17,060 nt of DNA, taken from NCBI GenBank assembly GCA_003132905.1, contig PKZC01000235.1, positions 7,890 to 24,949 on the forward strand, given 5' to 3'. The notes under the pieces were generated by a model. It saw only the letters and a program-made list of their open reading frames with translations, was not told the origin of the DNA and did no database searches. Each line of letters begins with the position of its first letter. Position 1 is the stretch's first letter. This DNA is from Bryobacterales bacterium. GTDB taxonomy: Bacteria; Acidobacteriota; Terriglobia; Bryobacterales; Bryobacteraceae. Made by a program: the position numbers and the translations under genes. Shown here piece by piece: positions 7,223-14,578 of the stretch.

Positions 7223-8554
7223 TTACCCCGCCGGTAACGGCAACGCCCAGATCCGCCGCAGAATCGCCGCGAACACCCGGCGCGTCAGATGGCCCTCGGC
7301 TAACAGCAGCCAATAATACCGAGCGTGCTTCACCAAACGGCCGCCGGTCTTCACCAACCGTTGCTGCAAGCTGGTCAGCGACCAGTTCTCGATCTTCTTC
7401 GGCAGCACCAACCGCCGCCACAAGTTTCCCAAGTTGTAGGCGATCAGGCTCAGCCAGAGCCGTACTTCATTCGACCGGAACCGGTAGCAACTTAGCCGTG
7501 TCATCTTCACCGCCTGCTTGCCTTCCTTGATCCATTGCTCGGCTGTCCCACGCTTGTTGTAGAACCGCACCACCGCCCGGCTCGGCAGACTCAGGTTCGT
7601 GACGATGAAGCCCACTCGCGGGAGCAGCTCGCCCTGGTGATGCTCCACTTTGGCCACCACCCGGCGGGCCTTCTTCCAACTCGCTGCCTGGTAGAGAAAG
7701 CTCTTGTACTCGACCAAGCGTCTGATACTGGGCCGTCCCACCGGACGCGGCAGCAACTCGGCGATGTCCCGTTCCAGATTGTCGTTAGCCGGAATGCGGA
7801 AGGCGTAGTTCACATTCCGATGTTCCAGCGCCTCGTAGATCTCAGGTTTGGCAAAGGCCGCGTCGGCCCGCACGACCACTTCTTTCCCGTGCTTCTCCTG
7901 CCGCTCGATCTCGGGCAACAATAGCTCTTCCCAATCGTCGGCGCTATGCACGTTGCCGGGACGGAGTTTAGCAGCCAAACAATCGCCCTCCCTATTGAAA
8001 AGCAGCAGCGGGTGATAGCAAGTGGACTCGAAATGTCCGTTGTAGGCGCTCTGCTCCTGGTTGCCGTAGACCGGGATCTCAGTGCTGTCGATGTCCAGCA
8101 CCACCCGCTGCGGAGAATCCATCGCTTCGGCCTTCGCGATCAGCTCCCGGTTGATCGTCCTCAACCCGGCCAGGTTTTCTGGTTCGGCGAGCAGTTCCGT
8201 CTCGAACGACTGCAACCTCGAAGTCAGGGCCGCTCCACGGTCCCAGGTCTTCTCCGAACCGATCAGCCGGAAGGTCGGATCTTGGGAAAGGCGCTCGGCA
8301 TCGTTCACGTCCTCATATCCCGCCAACCGGCTGTAGACGGACTGGCGCAACAGGTCCGCCAGCGGAAGCTGCGTGTTTTTCCCGCGCCGTGAGTCGGTCA
8401 GGTGCTGTTCGATGAGTTGGTTCATTCCCAAGTGTTCGTCCAACTCTCGGACCAGAATCAAACCCCCATCAGAAGTCACCCGTGACCCCTGGAAATCCAC
8501 TTTCAGAAACCCGTTGAAACAGAACTGAAACGACCCGGTTTGTTTTTCACCCAC
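7223..8554 (-). CDS. IS1380-family transposase
   Basis: 443 aa, full length, no frameshift. It cuts and joins the IS ends using a DDE active site. The N-terminus has FQGSRVTSDGGLILVRELDE, typical of the family. First catalytic Asp is in VVLDIDSTEIPVYG (residues 154/156), second is Asp231 in VVRADAAF, and the C-terminal signature Y332-x2-R335-x3-E339-x6-K346 in FYNKRGTAEQWIKEGK supplies the catalytic Glu. The start is a GTG at 8554-8552 with GGAGG (complement of 8566-8570) 11 nt upstream. The reading frame and all catalytic residues are intact, so the element may be active. Its codon use is similar to the neighbours, so it gives no sign of very recent transfer from a distant host. Confidence 0.95.
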   Translation of the reverse strand: MGEKQTGSFQFCFNGFLKVDFQGSRVTSDGGLILVRELDEHLGMNQLIEQHLTDSRRGKNTQLPLADLLRQSVYSRLAGYEDVNDAERLSQDPTFRLIGSEKTWDRGAALTSRLQSFETELLAEPENLAGLRTINRELIAKAEAMDSPQRVVLDIDSTEIPVYGNQEQSAYNGHFESTCYHPLLLFNREGDCLAAKLRPGNVHSADDWEELLLPEIERQEKHGKEVVVRADAAFAKPEIYEALEHRNVNYAFRIPANDNLERDIAELLPRPVGRPSIRRLVEYKSFLYQAASWKKARRVVAKVEHHQGELLPRVGFIVTNLSLPSRAVVRFYNKRGTAEQWIKEGKQAVKMTRLSCYRFRSNEVRLWLSLIAYNLGNLWRRLVLPKKIENWSLTSLQQRLVKTGGRLVKHARYYWLLLAEGHLTRRVFAAILRRIWALPLPAG

Positions 8555-8646
8555 TGGGTGTATATCCTCCGTGCCTGATTCCTTGCGCCGGAACCCGCAT
8601 GAATAAAGGCGTCGGAGAGCATGAGAAGGTTAGGTCTGGCGCAGTT

Positions 8647-8661
8647 AAAACGGAAATCCGG
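8647..8661 (-). repeat. IS1380 terminal inverted repeat, right
   Basis: Read on the minus strand this is CCGGATTTCCGTTTT, matching the left repeat at 13 of 15 positions. It lies 40 bp upstream of the metallohydrolase start codon. Confidence 0.65.
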
Positions 8662-8664
8662 GAT

Positions 8665-8675
8665 TAAGATAGAAT
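8665..8675 (+). promoter_or_regulatory. Candidate -10 box just outside the IS right end
   Basis: TAGAAT at 8670-8675 matches the sigma-70 -10 consensus at five of six positions and lies 26 bp before the ATG at 8702. A -35-like TTAAAA at 8645-8650 lies inside the IS end, with a long 19-bp spacer. This could be a hybrid promoter made by the insertion, or a native -10 that lost its -35. Confidence 0.3.
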
Positions 8676-8701
8676 CACGTAACGGACCGCACAGGAGAAC
8701 C

Positions 8702-10330
8702 ATGAAGCGCAAAGTGGCTGTTTTCTCGGCTTGTCTCGGGCTGATAGTTGGCGCCGCGCCGGCGCAGACGGTAAAAGATGTCCGCTCGGTTTTGGAAGCT
8801 TCTCTCAAGGCCATGGGCGGCGTCGATCTTAAGACCATTCGATATTCCGCCAACGGTTGGTCTTCGCGAATCGGCCAGACGTACGGTCTCGCCGAAGATT
8901 GGCCGCACTATGAAGTTGCGGGCTACACGCGCGCCATCGACTACGACGCTAAGTGGTCGCGCGAAGACTACACGCGCAGGCAAGGCAAGTACCCGCTTCT
9001 CGGCAGGCCGCCGATGCCGGAGGAGCGCATTACGTCCATTCTCAGCGGCAGCTATGCCTGGGACATGCGGGGCGACAAACCGACGCCGCTCACGAACCTG
9101 TATCTCGATGGCGTATCGTACGCGGATCTGCGGCAACTGGAGCTCGCGATCACGCCGCACGGATTCCTGAAAGCGGCCCTGGCGGCGAAGGACGCAACGG
9201 CCATCACGCTGCCGATCATAGGTGCGTCGGACGCAGGCCTTTCGCAGAATGGGCGCAAAGTGACGATCGTATCTTTCATGATCGGGAAGTACCGAGTCAA
9301 CGGAACCATCAACGACAAGAATCTGGTTGAGCTGACGGACACCTGGTTTCCCAATCCCGTTTATGGCGACATGGATTACGAGATGCGCTATACGAAGTAC
9401 AAGAATTTCGACGGCGTGCAGTTCCCTACTTTGCTGCATGTGCACCAGGGCGACCCGAGATTGAACCCGGCGCACAACTACTACGAATACAACGTCACCG
9501 ACGTGAAGACTAACGTGCCGGTGGCGACGATGCCCGTCCCCGATGTGGTTCGCGCGGCCACTTTGGCGGCGGCAAAGGTGGAGAGCCAAAGACTCTCCGA
9601 TGGCCTGTGGCTGCTAGGCGGAGGCACTCACAACAGCGTGCTGGTTGAATTCAAGGATTTTGTCACGGTGGTGGAAGCGCCACAGAACGAAGCCCGGTCG
9701 CTGGCCGTCATCGAGGAAGTTAACCGGCTGGTCCCGAATAAGCAAATCAAATATGTCGTCAATACGCATCATCATTTCGATCATGCCGGAGGGCTTCGGA
9801 CGTATCTCTCGCAGGGCACGACTGTGATCACGCATGAATCCAACAAGCAGTATTACCTGGACATCATGTTCTACCCGGCCGCGCGGGAATTGCAGCCAGA
9901 CCGCATGTCGCTTTACAGCCCGATGTACATGATCAGCCGGCGTCCGGCGCCGATCGAGACAGTTTCCAGCCAATTGGGCGGACCAGGCGGCGGCGCCGAC
10001 AGATATGCCATTACGGATGGCGAGCGCATCATCGAAATCTTTCACGTGCAAGATATGGCCTATGAGCTGGAAGATCAGTCGTACGCGCAAGGCAATCACA
10101 GCGCCGACATGCTGATGGTTTATCTGCCGAAAGAGAAAATCCTGATCAATGCAGACCTTTATTCGCCGCCCGCCCCCGGCGCACCGATGCCCACGGCAAC
10201 GGCTGGGATGCGGACCCTCTATCAGAATATGCGGAAGCAGAAACTGGACGTGGCGCAGCACTTGCCCATTCATGGACGCGTGGGGACGAATGACGAATTC
10301 CTGAAAATTTTGGACGCCGAGAGCCGTTAA
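8702..10330 (+). CDS. Exported metallo-beta-lactamase-fold hydrolase with large N-terminal domain
   Basis: 542 aa. Start at 8702 is chosen for AGGAG at 8693-8697 and the signal peptide beginning MKRKVAVFSACLGLIVGAAP with cleavage near AQT. Residues about 25-300 form an extra domain of unknown function, rich in beta strand and aromatic residues. The C-terminal part, about 305-542, is the metallo-beta-lactamase fold: THHHFDHAGG gives His356, His358, Asp360 and His361; His466 in GNHSADM, Asp485 in INADLY and His524 in PIHGR complete a di-metal site. Small-molecule hydrolase activity outside the cytoplasm is inferred; substrate unknown. It is not a clear class B beta-lactamase. It is followed after 85 bp by the ADOP permease gene. 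The IS element ends 40 bp upstream. Confidence 0.88.
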   Translation: MKRKVAVFSACLGLIVGAAPAQTVKDVRSVLEASLKAMGGVDLKTIRYSANGWSSRIGQTYGLAEDWPHYEVAGYTRAIDYDAKWSREDYTRRQGKYPLLGRPPMPEERITSILSGSYAWDMRGDKPTPLTNLYLDGVSYADLRQLELAITPHGFLKAALAAKDATAITLPIIGASDAGLSQNGRKVTIVSFMIGKYRVNGTINDKNLVELTDTWFPNPVYGDMDYEMRYTKYKNFDGVQFPTLLHVHQGDPRLNPAHNYYEYNVTDVKTNVPVATMPVPDVVRAATLAAAKVESQRLSDGLWLLGGGTHNSVLVEFKDFVTVVEAPQNEARSLAVIEEVNRLVPNKQIKYVVNTHHHFDHAGGLRTYLSQGTTVITHESNKQYYLDIMFYPAARELQPDRMSLYSPMYMISRRPAPIETVSSQLGGPGGGADRYAITDGERIIEIFHVQDMAYELEDQSYAQGNHSADMLMVYLPKEKILINADLYSPPAPGAPMPTATAGMRTLYQNMRKQKLDVAQHLPIHGRVGTNDEFLKILDAESR

Positions 10331-10350
10331 CAAAATGCGAGGAGAATTGC

Positions 10351-10369
10351 GGAACGTTTCGAGCGTTCC
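10351..10369 (+). other. Small stem-loop between two genes
   Basis: GGAACG and CGTTCC enclose a 7-nt loop, 20 bp after the stop of the metallohydrolase gene. No run of T follows, so read-through into the permease gene at 10416 is likely; it may be a weak attenuator or chance. Confidence 0.25.
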
Positions 10370-10415
10370 TTCGTCTAAGTAAATCGAACCAAAAAAGCAC
10401 GGCCTGGGGGCGATC

Positions 10416-12917
10416 ATGACCACGTGGTGGCAGGACATTCTCTATGGCTTCCGAATGCTTCTGAAGAAGCCCGGCTTTACCATCGTGGCGGCACTGTCGC
10501 TGGCGCTGGGCATCGGCGCGAACACGGTAATTTTCAGCCTTATCAACACCACCCTGCTGCGTCCCCTGCCCTACGGAAATCCCAACCGCCTGGTGATGAT
10601 CTGGTCCGTTCATTTGGACCACCCCGATCAGCTCAACGGCGTTACGGCGTATAACTATCTGGCCTTTCAGGAAAGAGCCAAATCCTTTGAGACCATGGGG
10701 ATTGTTCGCACGCAGGTTTGCAATATCGGCGCGGATGAGCACGGGCAACCGCCGGAGCGAGTGGATTGTGAAAATTTCACCCCGTCCCTTTTTCAGACGC
10801 TCGGCGTTCAGCCGATTCTCGGCCGCGTGCTGGCGGCAGACGAGAATCCCGTGGACACCACGGCGCGGGTGTTGTTGATCAGCAGTCGCTTCTGGCAGCG
10901 CCGCTTCAATGGGAACCGCAATGTCCTCGGACAAATTCTGCACGTGGACGGGCTAGACAAAACCGTCATCGGCGTAATGCCGCCGAATTTCTATTTGTTC
11001 GACGAGCAAGCCGATTTTTGGACTCCGCTGAACTGGACGCACACGGAGATGACTAGCACGCAATACACCAGCGGACTGGCGGCGCGCCTGAAACCCGGGG
11101 TGGCGTTGCTGCAGGCGCAGGCCGAGATGGATGCGCTGGCGGCGCAACAACGGGCGGCCGATGCAGTGCGCAACAAGAATCTCGGCGTCAGGGTGCAATC
11201 GATGACCGATTCGTTGTATGGTGAGTTGCGATCGCCGCTGTTACTGCTGCAAGGAGCGGTGGGCCTGGTGCTGCTGATTGGCTGTGCGAACGTTGCCGGT
11301 TTATTGCTGGCGCGCGCGGCATCACGCAGGACCGAGATCGCGGTCAGAACCGCCATCGGGGCCGGACGCTGGAGGATCATCCGTCAATTGGTGACTGAGA
11401 GCGTGCCGTTATCGCTGATCGGCGGGCTGGTAGGGATCTTTCTCGCGTGGGGAGGGCTACGGCTGTTTGTCGCCGCCGCACCGCCCGGCTTTCCCAGACT
11501 GAATGAGCTTTCGCTCGACCTGCCGGTTTTAGGATTCACCGCCGTGGTGGCGATCCTGACAACCATTTTGTTTGGAATTGTTCCGGCCATTCAGGCCTCG
11601 AACCCGGACCTGGTGGGTTCGCTCAAAGAGAGCGGCCGAAGCGGCACCGAAGGAGTGGCGCGCCAGCATCTGCGAAGCGCCCTGGTCACCCTTCAGATCG
11701 CTATGGCTCTGGTGCTGCTGATTGGCGCGGGATTGATGATCAACAGCTTCATCCGCATTCAGAAAAATCCGCTGGGCGCCGACCCCAAGAATCTGCTTAC
11801 CTTCGACTTTAGCTTCGCCCGCGACGAGGCAATCAAGCCCTATGCGAGATATCGCAACCAAGGCTTGTGGGACGTGAATCCGCTAACGACACTGACTTTC
11901 CAGCGCGTCTTCGAGCGGCTCCAGAAAATACCCGGCGTGATATCGGTGGCCGGCGCGGGTACACCACCGCTGGCCGGAGCGCTGCGCATGGGATTTCTCA
12001 TCGAAGGGCGTCCAGACCAGCCTGGGCCCAACGGCGAGGCCAGCCAAACTGCGAACTATATTGCGGTCACGCCCAATTACTTCCAGACCTTGCGAGCGCC
12101 GATCTTGCAGGGACGCGAGTTCAACGTTCGCGACACCGCCTCGTCGCCGTTCGTCGCGATCATCAACCAGACCATGGCCAAACGGTTCTGGCCGAACGAA
12201 AGCGCCGTCGGCAAGCAGATCCGGCTGGATTACGTCCCCAATGAGCCGCTGCGCGAAATCGTCGGCATGGCCGGCGACATCCGCATGAACCGCCAGCAGC
12301 GCCAGTTGACGCCGTCTATCTATGTACCCTACCTGCAGCAGACGCCTCGCTGGATGGGCGCGGGCTATGGAATGCGCGCAGGAATGTACTTCGTTCTGCG
12401 AACAAGCGGCAACCCCTTAAGTCTCGCGACCACGGTGCGTCAAGCTACGGCGGAAGTTGACTCCAGCAGGCCAGTGGCCGAGGTTCGCACGGTGGAAGAA
12501 TATCTCGACCGGCAAGTGCAGTATGTTCAGCTTTATGTTTTGCTGTTGGGCATTTTCGGCGCGATTGCAGCCGGACTTGCGGCCATCGGCATCTACGGCG
12601 TCATGGCGTATGCGGTAGCCGAGCGCACGCGCGAGATCGGCATCCGTATGGCCCTGGGCGCGAGCGCGGGCGATATTTTCAGACTGGTAGTGTTGCACGC
12701 GCTGATCCTGATGTCGATCGGTTTGACGCTGGGATTAGCTGGGTCGTTCGCAATGACCCGATATTTGAAATCGGCGCTGTACGAAGTTACCGCTACCGAT
12801 CCGTCCACCTTCATCGCGGTCTCGCTACTGTTGGCGGGGGTAGCGATGATTGCGTGCCTGGTTCCAACTCGCCGGGCGGTTTCGGTGAATCCGACGGTGG
12901 CGTTGCGATACGAATAA
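10416..12917 (+). CDS. ADOP-type permease (duplicated MacB/FtsX-like ABC permease)
   Basis: 833 aa in the inner membrane. It has the ADOP architecture: a first span at about residues 21-48 ([20 protein letters not shown]), a MacB-type periplasmic domain to about 270, three spans near 274-300, 329-356 and 368-395, then a second copy with a span near 419-445, a second periplasmic domain and three spans near 704-732, 760-784 and 798-820. The coupling-helix motif [20 protein letters not shown] recurs as [20 protein letters not shown], and the end [17 protein letters not shown] is typical. The family resembles the permease of MacB-type exporters and lipoprotein transporters, but no ATP-binding subunit gene is visible, hence 'orphan'. 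The start ATG has only a poor G-rich ribosome binding site. No N-terminal PadR-type extension is present. Confidence 0.93.
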   Translation: MTTWWQDILYGFRMLLKKPGFTIVAALSLALGIGANTVIFSLINTTLLRPLPYGNPNRLVMIWSVHLDHPDQLNGVTAYNYLAFQERAKSFETMGIVRTQVCNIGADEHGQPPERVDCENFTPSLFQTLGVQPILGRVLAADENPVDTTARVLLISSRFWQRRFNGNRNVLGQILHVDGLDKTVIGVMPPNFYLFDEQADFWTPLNWTHTEMTSTQYTSGLAARLKPGVALLQAQAEMDALAAQQRAADAVRNKNLGVRVQSMTDSLYGELRSPLLLLQGAVGLVLLIGCANVAGLLLARAASRRTEIAVRTAIGAGRWRIIRQLVTESVPLSLIGGLVGIFLAWGGLRLFVAAAPPGFPRLNELSLDLPVLGFTAVVAILTTILFGIVPAIQASNPDLVGSLKESGRSGTEGVARQHLRSALVTLQIAMALVLLIGAGLMINSFIRIQKNPLGADPKNLLTFDFSFARDEAIKPYARYRNQGLWDVNPLTTLTFQRVFERLQKIPGVISVAGAGTPPLAGALRMGFLIEGRPDQPGPNGEASQTANYIAVTPNYFQTLRAPILQGREFNVRDTASSPFVAIINQTMAKRFWPNESAVGKQIRLDYVPNEPLREIVGMAGDIRMNRQQRQLTPSIYVPYLQQTPRWMGAGYGMRAGMYFVLRTSGNPLSLATTVRQATAEVDSSRPVAEVRTVEEYLDRQVQYVQLYVLLLGIFGAIAAGLAAIGIYGVMAYAVAERTREIGIRMALGASAGDIFRLVVLHALILMSIGLTLGLAGSFAMTRYLKSALYEVTATDPSTFIAVSLLLAGVAMIACLVPTRRAVSVNPTVALRYE

Positions 12918-12961
12918 GCCGCATGCAATAAGATAGCGGAGTGGGGCCAGGAGGTGTAAAC

Positions 12962-13942
12962 ATGTCCGAGAAAAGTACGCGACGTCGTCTATTGCAAAAT
13001 ACAGCGTGGGCCGCCGGCGCGGCTGCGGCGATTGGCGCCAGGGCCAGCGCACAAACAGCGGCAGCGGCGAGCGAGCAGCCGCCCTGTATGTCATTTTTTC
13101 CGGCCGGCTTTCGCAACGAAAGAGTGAAGACCTCAGGGGCCGAGATCAACGCGGTGATTGGCGGCTCTGGACCGCCCGTGCTGCTGTTTCATGGCGCGCC
13201 GCAATCGGTGATCACCTGGCGTTTGATCGCACCCGATCTTGCGAAGGATTTCACGCTGGTGATGTGCGATTTGCGTGGTTACGGCGATTCCAGCAAACCC
13301 GAAGATCAGCCCAAGCACGCCAGCCAATCCAAGCGTCCGATGGCTCTGGACGGCGTGGAAGTGATGGAACATTTCGGCCACCGCCAATTCTTGATGGTGG
13401 GCCACGATCGCGGTGGGCGCGTGGGCCGGCGAATGGCGCTGGATCATCCGGACCGGGTGCAAAAACTGATCGTGATGGATATCGTGCCCGCGCATTACCT
13501 CTATTCACACGTCAATATCGATTTCGTGCAGGCTTATTTTCACTGGTTCAATTACCTGCGGCCGGCGCCTGGTCCCGAGAATGAGCTGAAGGCAACGAAC
13601 GATGCCGCGCTCGCGCGAGCGACCAACGACGTGCAGCGCGAATACTTGCGCACCGCAGCGAACCCGCTCACTATCCATGCCATGTGCGAGGATTATCGAG
13701 CCTCGGCTTCGATCGATCTGGAGATTGACGCGGCGGACATCAAGGCCGGCAAGAAGATCCAGTGTCCGTTGTTGACGCTTTGGGCGGCAAACGGCGCGAT
13801 GGGCAAGTTGTATGACGTGCTGGGGATCTGGAAAGACGAGGGCGTGAACGTGAGCGGCAAAGGGCTGCCCGGCAATCACTCGCTGCAAGAGAGCGCGCCG
13901 AAAGAGACGCTGGCGGAAATACAGCAATTTCTGCGTGCCTGA
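12962..13942 (+). CDS. Tat-signal alpha/beta hydrolase, haloacetate dehalogenase-like
   Basis: 326 aa. AGGAGG at 12949-12954 lies 7 nt before the ATG at 12962 and fixes the start. The N-terminus STRRRLLQNT plus an Ala-rich stretch is a twin-arginine signal, so the enzyme is probably folded and then exported. The rest is an alpha/beta hydrolase: oxyanion-loop HGAPQ (77-81), RGYGDSS (105-111), GHDRGGR (147-153) with Asp149 in the nucleophile position, VMDIVP (171-176) and His306 near the end. An Asp nucleophile flanked by Arg150/Arg153, the His194-Trp195 pair in YFHWF and CEDYRASASID all match haloacetate/fluoroacetate dehalogenases, which hydrolyse a C-halogen bond. Epoxide hydrolase is the main alternative. 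The substrate is inference. Its stop overlaps the next gene by 1 nt. Confidence 0.87.
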   Translation: MSEKSTRRRLLQNTAWAAGAAAAIGARASAQTAAAASEQPPCMSFFPAGFRNERVKTSGAEINAVIGGSGPPVLLFHGAPQSVITWRLIAPDLAKDFTLVMCDLRGYGDSSKPEDQPKHASQSKRPMALDGVEVMEHFGHRQFLMVGHDRGGRVGRRMALDHPDRVQKLIVMDIVPAHYLYSHVNIDFVQAYFHWFNYLRPAPGPENELKATNDAALARATNDVQREYLRTAANPLTIHAMCEDYRASASIDLEIDAADIKAGKKIQCPLLTLWAANGAMGKLYDVLGIWKDEGVNVSGKGLPGNHSLQESAPKETLAEIQQFLRA

Positions 13943-14577
13943 TGGGATCTAAACTCTTCTTCGCTTTCCTGATTGCCGGGGTAGCGATGGCCCAGGCGCC
14001 CTCTAGCGACGCGCCCAAGTATCCGCCAGGCCTTTACGCTCTGATCACCACTTCAGTGGGCGTAATCACGGCGCAGCTGTTCGAAAAAGAAACGCCGGTA
14101 ACAGTTCACGCCTTTATCGGGCTGGCGCGCGGCACGCAGCCGTGGCTGGATCCGAAGACGAGAAAACCCGCCACTCATCCTCTGTACGAGAATTTGATTT
14201 TTCATCGCGTGATACCGGACTTCATGATTCAGACTGGCGACCCCACCGCAACGGGGGCGTATGACTGCGGATTCAGGCTTCCCGATGAGTTTGTCGACAC
14301 TCTCAAGTTCGACCGTCCCGGCCGTTTGGCAATGGCCAACGCTGGACCCGGAACTGCCGCTTGCCAGTTCTTTATCACCGAGGACAAATATCCGGCGGGC
14401 AACGGGCACTACGCGATCTTCGGCCAAGTGGTAAATGGCCAACCGCTGGTTGGCAAGATTTCCCATGTCATTCGCGACGACCGTGACCGGCCCAAAATAC
14501 CGACGACGCTGATCAAGATCACGTTCATGCGCGTGGTTCCCGACGCCGCGCCCGCTCCGGACAAAGAAGACAAATGA
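13942..14577 (+). CDS. Exported cyclophilin-type peptidyl-prolyl cis-trans isomerase
   Basis: 211 aa. The ATG overlaps the preceding TGA by one base (TGATG), implying translational coupling. A signal peptide (MGSKLFFAFLIAGVAMA, cleavage before QAP) sends it to the periplasm, where it would speed proline isomerisation during folding. The cyclophilin core is intact: FHRVIPDFMIQTGDP carries Arg89, Phe94 and Gln97, equivalent to Arg55, Phe60 and Gln63 of human cyclophilin A; LAMANAGPGTAACQFFIT carries the Phe-Phe pair; and GHYAIFGQV carries the late His156. An insert WLDPKTRKPATHP at about 68-80 lengthens an early loop, as in many bacterial homologues. The C-terminus is a charged tail. It lies in the middle of a three-gene block of exported enzymes. 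Confidence 0.94.
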   Translation: MGSKLFFAFLIAGVAMAQAPSSDAPKYPPGLYALITTSVGVITAQLFEKETPVTVHAFIGLARGTQPWLDPKTRKPATHPLYENLIFHRVIPDFMIQTGDPTATGAYDCGFRLPDEFVDTLKFDRPGRLAMANAGPGTAACQFFITEDKYPAGNGHYAIFGQVVNGQPLVGKISHVIRDDRDRPKIPTTLIKITFMRVVPDAAPAPDKEDK

Positions 14578-14578
14578 C

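Larger units (their letters stand above)
6986..8661 (-). mobile_element. Insertion sequence of the IS1380 family, apparently complete
   Basis: The element spans about 1676 bp, a normal size for IS1380, and carries one full-length transposase gene on the minus strand. Its ends are set by a 15-bp imperfect inverted repeat, 6986-7000 against 8647-8661, matching at 13 of 15 positions. About 237 bp lie between the transposase stop and the left end, and about 90 bp between its start and the right end. The 4 bp outside the ends (tatt on the left, gatt on the right) agree at three of four positions, so a target duplication is not clean. It sits between the divergent DUF6632-like and metallohydrolase genes and breaks neither frame. 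Confidence 0.78.

Noticed and set aside
6955..7530. Open frame running across the left end of the IS on the plus strand
   Set aside because: It begins outside the element, crosses the inverted repeat and lies antisense to the transposase; Ser/Arg/Pro-rich with no motif.
6982..8665. Target-site duplication around the IS element
   Set aside because: The flanking 4-mers (tatt and gatt) differ at one position and other alignments of the ends do no better, so I do not claim a duplication.
8675..9589. 304-codon open frame antisense to the metallohydrolase gene
   Set aside because: The opposite strand has a signal peptide, RBS and intact metal-binding motifs; this frame is low-quality basic sequence.
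8702..10330. Calling the metallohydrolase a beta-lactamase resistance gene
   Set aside because: The HxHxDH fold is shared by many hydrolases, the large N-terminal domain is atypical, and nothing shows beta-lactam specificity.
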